Source: Alistipes sp. (GTDB taxonomy: Bacteria; Bacteroidota; Bacteroidia; Bacteroidales; Rikenellaceae). From it: 64,000 bases of DNA. A program made the translations under genes and the position numbers. Every line of letters begins with the position of its first letter. Within the stretch, counting starts at the first letter, position 1. Below the pieces are notes generated by a model. That model saw nothing but the letters and a program-made list of their open reading frames with translations, was not told where the DNA came from and searched no databases. Shown piece after piece: positions 59,964 to 64,000 of the stretch. The stretch covers positions 1 through 64,000 of the forward strand of contig JAHHQL010000001.1 of NCBI GenBank assembly GCA_020026415.1, in the 5' to 3' direction.

Positions 59964-60635
59964 TCAGATGGTGAATTTTTGTTCTTCGCTCAACTGCGAA
60001 CTGATCGAGAATACCTCGCCCATGAAGATGAACAGGAGGCCGATGATGAAATTCCAGTAATCGAATTGAAAACCGTCCAGAACGTGCAACGGGGTGTCGG
60101 CCAGAAGACGGGCGGCCTCGCGGGCATTGATCGTCTGCATGATGCTGTCGCAGAGCACTGTCAGGATGATCAGTCCTCCGATCCATCGGGTGCGGACGAT
60201 GTTGGCGTGGTGAACGGGTTGTTCGTCGCGGATGGATTTGCGCAGCGAATTGATGATCAGTGCAAAAAGCACGAGTATCGCAAGTGAGGCGATTGTTGCA
60301 AACCACAACATCGAGAAGGCGAAGGGGCTGTCGGCAAAGGTGCGGAACGAACTGCCCCATGTGATCTCTTCGTCGGTCGAAACCATCAGACAGAGTCGGG
60401 CTACCGACGGCGAGATGTTTTCGGGAAGCCCCTCCACTTCGATGTGCGAAGAATTGATGTCGAGCGGGGCTTTGACCACATAGGCAAAACGGTCGGGCGT
60501 CCCCTCACTGGTTGCCTGACGGTAACTGTCGGCAAAACCCGCGATGAAGTGCGGCGAGGTACCCAGAATCAGGGCTACGAAGTAGATGATGTAGATCACC
60601 GACAGGTGGCGGTACATTCTTTTTTTCTGCTGCAT
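59964..60635 (-). CDS. DUF2975 membrane protein
   Basis: A 223-residue inner-membrane protein with four predicted helices, near residues 10-30 (VIYIIYFVALILGTSPHFIAGF), 105-130 (FSMLWFATIASLAILVLFALII), 148-165 (WIGGLIILTVLCDSIMQTI) and 193-212 (NFIIGLLFIFMGEVFSISSQLSEEQKFTI). The last helix and its EVF-x-x-S-x-x-L-x-x-E-Q ending are the DUF2975 hallmark. A ~70-residue soluble loop sits between the first two helices. It is co-transcribed with the XRE regulator from one promoter at 60672. Biochemical role unknown. Confidence 0.88.
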   Translation of the reverse strand: MQQKKRMYRHLSVIYIIYFVALILGTSPHFIAGFADSYRQATSEGTPDRFAYVVKAPLDINSSHIEVEGLPENISPSVARLCLMVSTDEEITWGSSFRTFADSPFAFSMLWFATIASLAILVLFALIINSLRKSIRDEQPVHHANIVRTRWIGGLIILTVLCDSIMQTINAREAARLLADTPLHVLDGFQFDYWNFIIGLLFIFMGEVFSISSQLSEEQKFTI

Positions 60636-60671
60636 AAGTCTGCTGCGTGTTTGGTTTTATTTTTCCGAAAG

Positions 60672-60701
60672 CAAAGGTAAATCTTTTTTCTGAAATTCCA
60701 A
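60672..60701 (-). promoter_or_regulatory. Promoter of the DUF2975-XRE operon
   Basis: On the - strand: TTG (60699-60701), 19-base spacer, TACCTTTG (60672-60679). Confidence 0.72.
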
Positions 60702-60839
60702 TAATATTTATCGTTTTTCGATAAATATTTTCGGTTTTGTGGTTTTTGCGGATTCAGATGCGGAGCGGAGTTCCCGAAAAGGACGATTTCCGGGCATTTT
60801 TTACGACAAGTAATCGAGCGGGGTTTCGAGGGAAAATCG

Positions 60840-60847
60840 TACATTTG
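60840..60847 (+). promoter_or_regulatory. -7 box TACATTTG for the thioesterase gene
   Basis: TAnnTTTG match 21 bases before the ATG at 60869. It supports that start over the in-frame ATG at 60737. Confidence 0.5.
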
Positions 60848-60868
60848 TTGAAACGAAAAACGAAGATT

Positions 60869-61597
60869 ATGGCAGAAAAGTCAATTTACGATTATCGGGT
60901 CGAACCGCACGAGGTGGATTTCACGTTGAAGATGACCATCCCCAATCTGATCTCGGCGGTGCTGAACACTGCGGGTCGTGATGCGCTGGGCAAGGGTTTC
61001 GGTGTGGACGATTTGTTGGCAAACAATCACTCGTGGGTACTCTCGCGTATGGCGGTCGAGGTGGATCGTCGTCCCGACCAGCACGAGGCCTATCGCGTGG
61101 CGACGTGGATCAGCGAGTACGGACGTTTGCTCTCCACCCGCAATTTTGAAATTCGGGGCGAAGATTCCCGTCCGATCGGTCGCGCCGTGACCGAATGGGC
61201 GATGATCGACATGACTTCGCGCCGTGCCGTCGATCTGAGTTGGGTGGGCGATTCCCATCGCGATGCCCTTGTCGATGAGCCTTCGCCGATGACCAAACCC
61301 GTCAAGATACGCAATGTGATCCCCTCCGAAGAGATGGTTCACCGCGTGGCATACAGCGACATCGACTTCAACCGCCACGTCAATACGATGCGCTACATCG
61401 ACCTGATGTTCGACATGCTGCCCGTCGAGTTGCCCGCGTGCGAAGAACCCATGCGCTTCGATCTGCACTTCATGAAGGAGTGCCGCTACGGACAGACCCT
61501 CACGGTCGGTTGCGAACACCTCGACCGCGGGGCACGTTACGAAATCTCGGCCGACGGCGAGTATGTTGCCCTGAGGGGTGCCGTCGAATGGAAATAG
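60869..61597 (+). CDS. Acyl-ACP thioesterase (hotdog fold)
   Basis: A 242-residue cytoplasmic enzyme with two hotdog domains (about 5-130 and 150-242) of the acyl-ACP thioesterase family. Recognisable parts are LLANNHSWVLSRMAVEVDRRPDQHEAYRVATWISEYGRLLSTRNFEI, EWAMIDMTSRRAVDLSWV, and AYSDIDFNRHVNTMRYIDLMFDML, whose D-x-N-x-H-V-N residues match the plant FatA/FatB active-site pattern. It hydrolyses acyl-ACP to free fatty acid, setting chain length or recycling acyl chains. The start at 60869 was chosen for its -7 box. Convergent with the next gene. Confidence 0.92.
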   Translation: MAEKSIYDYRVEPHEVDFTLKMTIPNLISAVLNTAGRDALGKGFGVDDLLANNHSWVLSRMAVEVDRRPDQHEAYRVATWISEYGRLLSTRNFEIRGEDSRPIGRAVTEWAMIDMTSRRAVDLSWVGDSHRDALVDEPSPMTKPVKIRNVIPSEEMVHRVAYSDIDFNRHVNTMRYIDLMFDMLPVELPACEEPMRFDLHFMKECRYGQTLTVGCEHLDRGARYEISADGEYVALRGAVEWK

Positions 61598-61617
61598 AGC
61601 ATTTTCCCCATTTTTGA

Positions 61618-61663
61618 TAAAAAGAAGCGGGCTGACTTGGAATGATGCAAGTCAGCTCGCTTC
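61618..61663 (-). terminator. Terminator downstream of the membrane lipoprotein gene
   Basis: Long stem GAAGCG-GCTGACTTG/CAAGTCAGC-CGCTTC followed by TTTTT on the - strand. It probably also helps the convergent thioesterase transcript end. Confidence 0.85.
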
Positions 61664-61679
61664 GTGTGTCGGGGAAATC

Positions 61680-63056
61680 CTACATATATATAATATAGTT
61701 GCGCAGGTAGTTGATGATGGCGATCGCCCACATGAACAGCGTGAAGAGGATCATCACCACGATGCCGACAATCACAAACAGGATGCGTTCGGCACCGTGA
61801 ATCTCGATGATGTGAGCATCGGGATTCCATTTGCGCATCATGGCGCGGGATTTACGCGGGGTGAGCGTACCGAAAATCGTACCGAAAACCACCGCAACGA
61901 ATCCGTCGCGTTGCTTTCCGTGACGGATTTCACGGCGCAGGTGCATGAATACGGGACGCATCGAACCCAAGGCGTAGAGTACCGAACAGAGGATGCCTGC
62001 GATCAGACAGATCCATTCGGAAGTCCACAGTGATACGCCGAGCAGGATGACGAGTGTCGTGAGAACAAAGAGCCACGAACCCGAAAAGACGCGATCCTCC
62101 ATCTTGTTGAGAATGTCGCCGAGGCGGTTGTATTCGTCGATGATCTTCCTGTCGGTCGGGCGGATGGCATAAACCTGACGCAGAAGTCGGTCGGATTTTA
62201 GGATCTGGCTGTGGGTGAGGGGGGCTTTCTGGGGTTGGTCGTTCATCGTGACGGGAAGCGTCTCCCACAGAGAATCAATCTCCGTAAGGTATTCGCGTGC
62301 CTTGGCGCACTCCGAAGCCGAAGCCTCGACTTCCGATCCGGCAGCCGAACGCAGGTCTCGGAAACGACCTTCGGTCATCGGTTCGCGTTTTTTGCGGAGT
62401 ATCGTGCGGCGCAACATGTGGAGGAGCATCGGCAGGGCGATCAAAACCGATACGAGCAGCAGTATGACCAGACGCCAGTCGAGATACTGGCTCATGGGGC
62501 AGTTCTCCACGCTGCGGTCGTTGTTGTAGTAGGTGATTTTACGCTGTTCGCGTTCTCCGTTCCATGTGCGTTGCGTCCAGTTGCCCATGTGATCGGTTTC
62601 GTAGGTAAATTCACCCTCGGTTACGGCGGGCGGGTTGTCGCCTTGGCGGCTTACCACGCGCATGGCACGCGGCAGACGGCGGGCATCCTCATAAAGGAGC
62701 GTTGTCTCGGTCATGAGGGGCTGGGGCAACGAACGATCTTCGGTCGTGTAGTGGTACAGACGACCCTCGTCGTCGAACTGAAGGTCGTGGGAGATTTTTA
62801 CGCCCCATCCGCCCTTGACATGGAGTGCGCCATAGGAGCGGTCGATGTTGAAATGCGAGTCGTCGTTGGTGATCATACCCTCTTTCGAGAAGTGGATCGT
62901 CGCAACCGTTTCGTCGGGCAGGGCTTCCGAGGATTTGGTGATGGTCAGATCCCGCACGTTTCCCTGCAAGTTGAACAGGGCGCGGTCGTTGGGTGTGCTC
63001 TTCCGGCAGGAGACCGACATGAGCAGCACAAGGACGAAAAGTAAAATTCGTTTCAT
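61680..63056 (-). CDS. Membrane-anchored lipoprotein with C-terminal helices, family not recognised
   Basis: A 458-residue protein. The ATG at 63056 was chosen because it gives MKRILLFVLVLLMSVSC, a lipoprotein-type signal with an imperfect lipobox. Residues ~25-180 form a soluble beta-rich region with YD-repeat-like phrases (LQFDDEGRLYHYTTEDR, GEFTYETDHMGNWTQRTWNG). A transmembrane helix near 195-215, an Arg/Glu-rich cytoplasmic helix region (about 220-320), two helices near 325-365 and a final pair near 430-455 follow. The extracytoplasmic sensor-like region joined to a multi-helix membrane part suggests a signalling or envelope role, but I do not recognise the family. Monocistronic. Confidence 0.72.
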   Translation of the reverse strand: MKRILLFVLVLLMSVSCRKSTPNDRALFNLQGNVRDLTITKSSEALPDETVATIHFSKEGMITNDDSHFNIDRSYGALHVKGGWGVKISHDLQFDDEGRLYHYTTEDRSLPQPLMTETTLLYEDARRLPRAMRVVSRQGDNPPAVTEGEFTYETDHMGNWTQRTWNGEREQRKITYYNNDRSVENCPMSQYLDWRLVILLLVSVLIALPMLLHMLRRTILRKKREPMTEGRFRDLRSAAGSEVEASASECAKAREYLTEIDSLWETLPVTMNDQPQKAPLTHSQILKSDRLLRQVYAIRPTDRKIIDEYNRLGDILNKMEDRVFSGSWLFVLTTLVILLGVSLWTSEWICLIAGILCSVLYALGSMRPVFMHLRREIRHGKQRDGFVAVVFGTIFGTLTPRKSRAMMRKWNPDAHIIEIHGAERILFVIVGIVVMILFTLFMWAIAIINYLRNYIIYM

Positions 63057-63181
63057 GGCATTTGACGGGTTTTGTGACGGGGAAACATCTGAGTGTCCCT
63101 TTTGTTGCGAAGATACGTTTTTTTTCGTGATTCGCACCATGCGGGGCGGGTTTTATGGTCTTTGTTTTGTCGGAAAATCCT

Positions 63182-63211
63182 TTGACGGCAAGCGAATAAT
63201 CTCTATATTTG
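63182..63211 (+). promoter_or_regulatory. Promoter of the glycosyltransferase gene
   Basis: TTG (63182-63184), 19-base spacer, TATATTTG (63204-63211), 70 bases before the ATG at 63282. Confidence 0.75.
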
Positions 63212-63281
63212 TAGAGGAAAGGGTGTCCTTTCCGTTCCGTGCGGGAACATCCCGCACGGCTTTCACGAATATGATTTTCTT

Positions 63282-64000
63282 ATGAAAATTACTGTTTTGG
63301 GACCCGCGCATCCCTATCGTGGCGGACTGGCTTCGATCATGCAGATCATGGCGCGCACCTATATGCGGCAGGGACATCAGGTCACGATCGAAACCTTCAC
63401 CCTGCAATATCCCTCGATTCTTTTTCCGGGCAAAAGTCAGACCGTATCAACGCCTGCACCCGACGATTTGAAGATCATGCGCTCGGTGAACACCGTAAAT
63501 CCGTTCAATTGGTGGCGGGTGGGGCGTCGTCTGCGTCGTGAACGTCCCGACTTTATCCTGTTGAAATATTGGACTCCGTTTATGGCACCTGCCTTCGGGT
63601 CGATTGCCCGACTGGCACGCCGCAACGGCCATACGAAGGTGTTGTGTCAGATCGACAACGTCGAACCTCACGAATCTCATTTTGTCGATCATTCGTTCAA
63701 TCGTTATTTTTTGGATTCGGTCGATGGCTTTGTCTATATGTCGGAGCAGGTACACGGCGAATTGAAGGCCTATACTTCGGCTCCCGCCCTGTTTTCGCCC
63801 CATCCTCTGTTTGAGAATTTCGGCACCCGCGTCTCGCGCGAGGAGGCTGTCCGACAACTCAAACTCGATCCCGACGAGCGTTACGTGCTTTTTTTCGGAC
63901 TGATCCGCGATTACAAGGGTTTGGACATCCTGCTCGATGCGTGGGCAAAACTCAAATCGGCAGGGAAAATGAAGGGCGTGAAACTGATTGTGGCAGGAGA
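63282..64000 (+). CDS. Glycosyltransferase (GT4-like), 3' end outside the window
   Basis: Partial: the first ~239 residues are present and the frame is open to the window edge. The opening MKITVLGPAHPYRGGLASIMQIMARTYMRQGHQVTIETF is the GT-B N-terminal Rossmann start with a PYRGG nucleotide-sugar loop. PDFILLKYWTPFMAPAFGSIARL, CQIDNVEPHE and VDGFVYMSEQVHGELK follow, and then the start of the second Rossmann domain (YVLFFGLIRDYKGLDILLDAWAKL). Such enzymes add sugars to lipid-linked glycans or capsule precursors in the cytoplasm. Acceptor and donor are unknown without the rest of the gene and its neighbours. Confidence 0.88.
   Translation, partial: MKITVLGPAHPYRGGLASIMQIMARTYMRQGHQVTIETFTLQYPSILFPGKSQTVSTPAPDDLKIMRSVNTVNPFNWWRVGRRLRRERPDFILLKYWTPFMAPAFGSIARLARRNGHTKVLCQIDNVEPHESHFVDHSFNRYFLDSVDGFVYMSEQVHGELKAYTSAPALFSPHPLFENFGTRVSREEAVRQLKLDPDERYVLFFGLIRDYKGLDILLDAWAKLKSAGKMKGVKLIVAG

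Overview
The window looks like chromosomal DNA of a gut Bacteroidota (Bacteroidales) species. The evidence is SusC/SusD-type transport genes, lipoproteins whose lipid cysteine is followed by Ser-Asp-Asp-Asp, promoters of the Bacteroidota TTG-N19/20-TAnnTTTG type, and the absence of Shine-Dalgarno dependence. Alistipes or a close relative is my best guess, because a cysteate-synthase-like enzyme (sulfonolipid head-group pathway), a carboxyspermidine polyamine pathway and a moderately high G+C content occur together; this is inference. No rRNA, tRNA, CRISPR, IS element or prophage was seen.

Left part (1-16 kb): a secreted His/Lys-rich protein ending in 13 aspartates; two large modular lipoproteins (978-5403); a TfoX-N protein; a DMT exporter; a BASS-type transporter probably co-transcribed with a secreted DUF4838/alpha-glucuronidase-like glycosidase; and a TonB-dependent receptor with a large OB-fold lipoprotein and no SusD.

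Middle (16.5-29.4 kb): six consecutive lipoprotein genes, all + strand, most with their own -7 promoter box and terminator. With the two genes at 978-5403 they form one family of eight. The proteins share an N-terminal export signal and are assembled from four domain types: a BACON-like domain, an FN3-like module (A), a recurring ~115-residue module (B) with a Cys-(Ser/Thr)-x-(Asp/Asn)-Ala signature, and thioredoxin domains (CGPC, CGNC, CHNC and one degenerate). I regard this mosaic surface-lipoprotein array as the likeliest undescribed system here.

29.8-39.3 kb: a polysaccharide utilization locus (SusC, SusD, GH18 endoglycosidase, DUF1735-LamG lipoprotein, then GH20 hexosaminidase) whose enzymes suggest host N-glycans or other GlcNAc-containing glycans.

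39.3-63 kb, mostly - strand: a SLOG/YpsA-like protein, a rubredoxin-rubrerythrin, a thioredoxin-like lipoprotein, a complete histidine-utilization operon (ftcD, hutU, hutH, hutI) from one strong promoter, a BtuB-like TonB receptor, and a mixed block of two themes. One theme is spermidine synthesis (carboxyspermidine dehydrogenase and nspC); the other is sulfite/sulfonate handling (cysteate synthase, YeiH exporter, LysR regulator). Then follow an M16 peptidase, an XRE/DUF2975 pair, an acyl-ACP thioesterase (+), a membrane lipoprotein, and a glycosyltransferase cut by the window end.

All domain calls come from reading the translated sequence; no database search was run.
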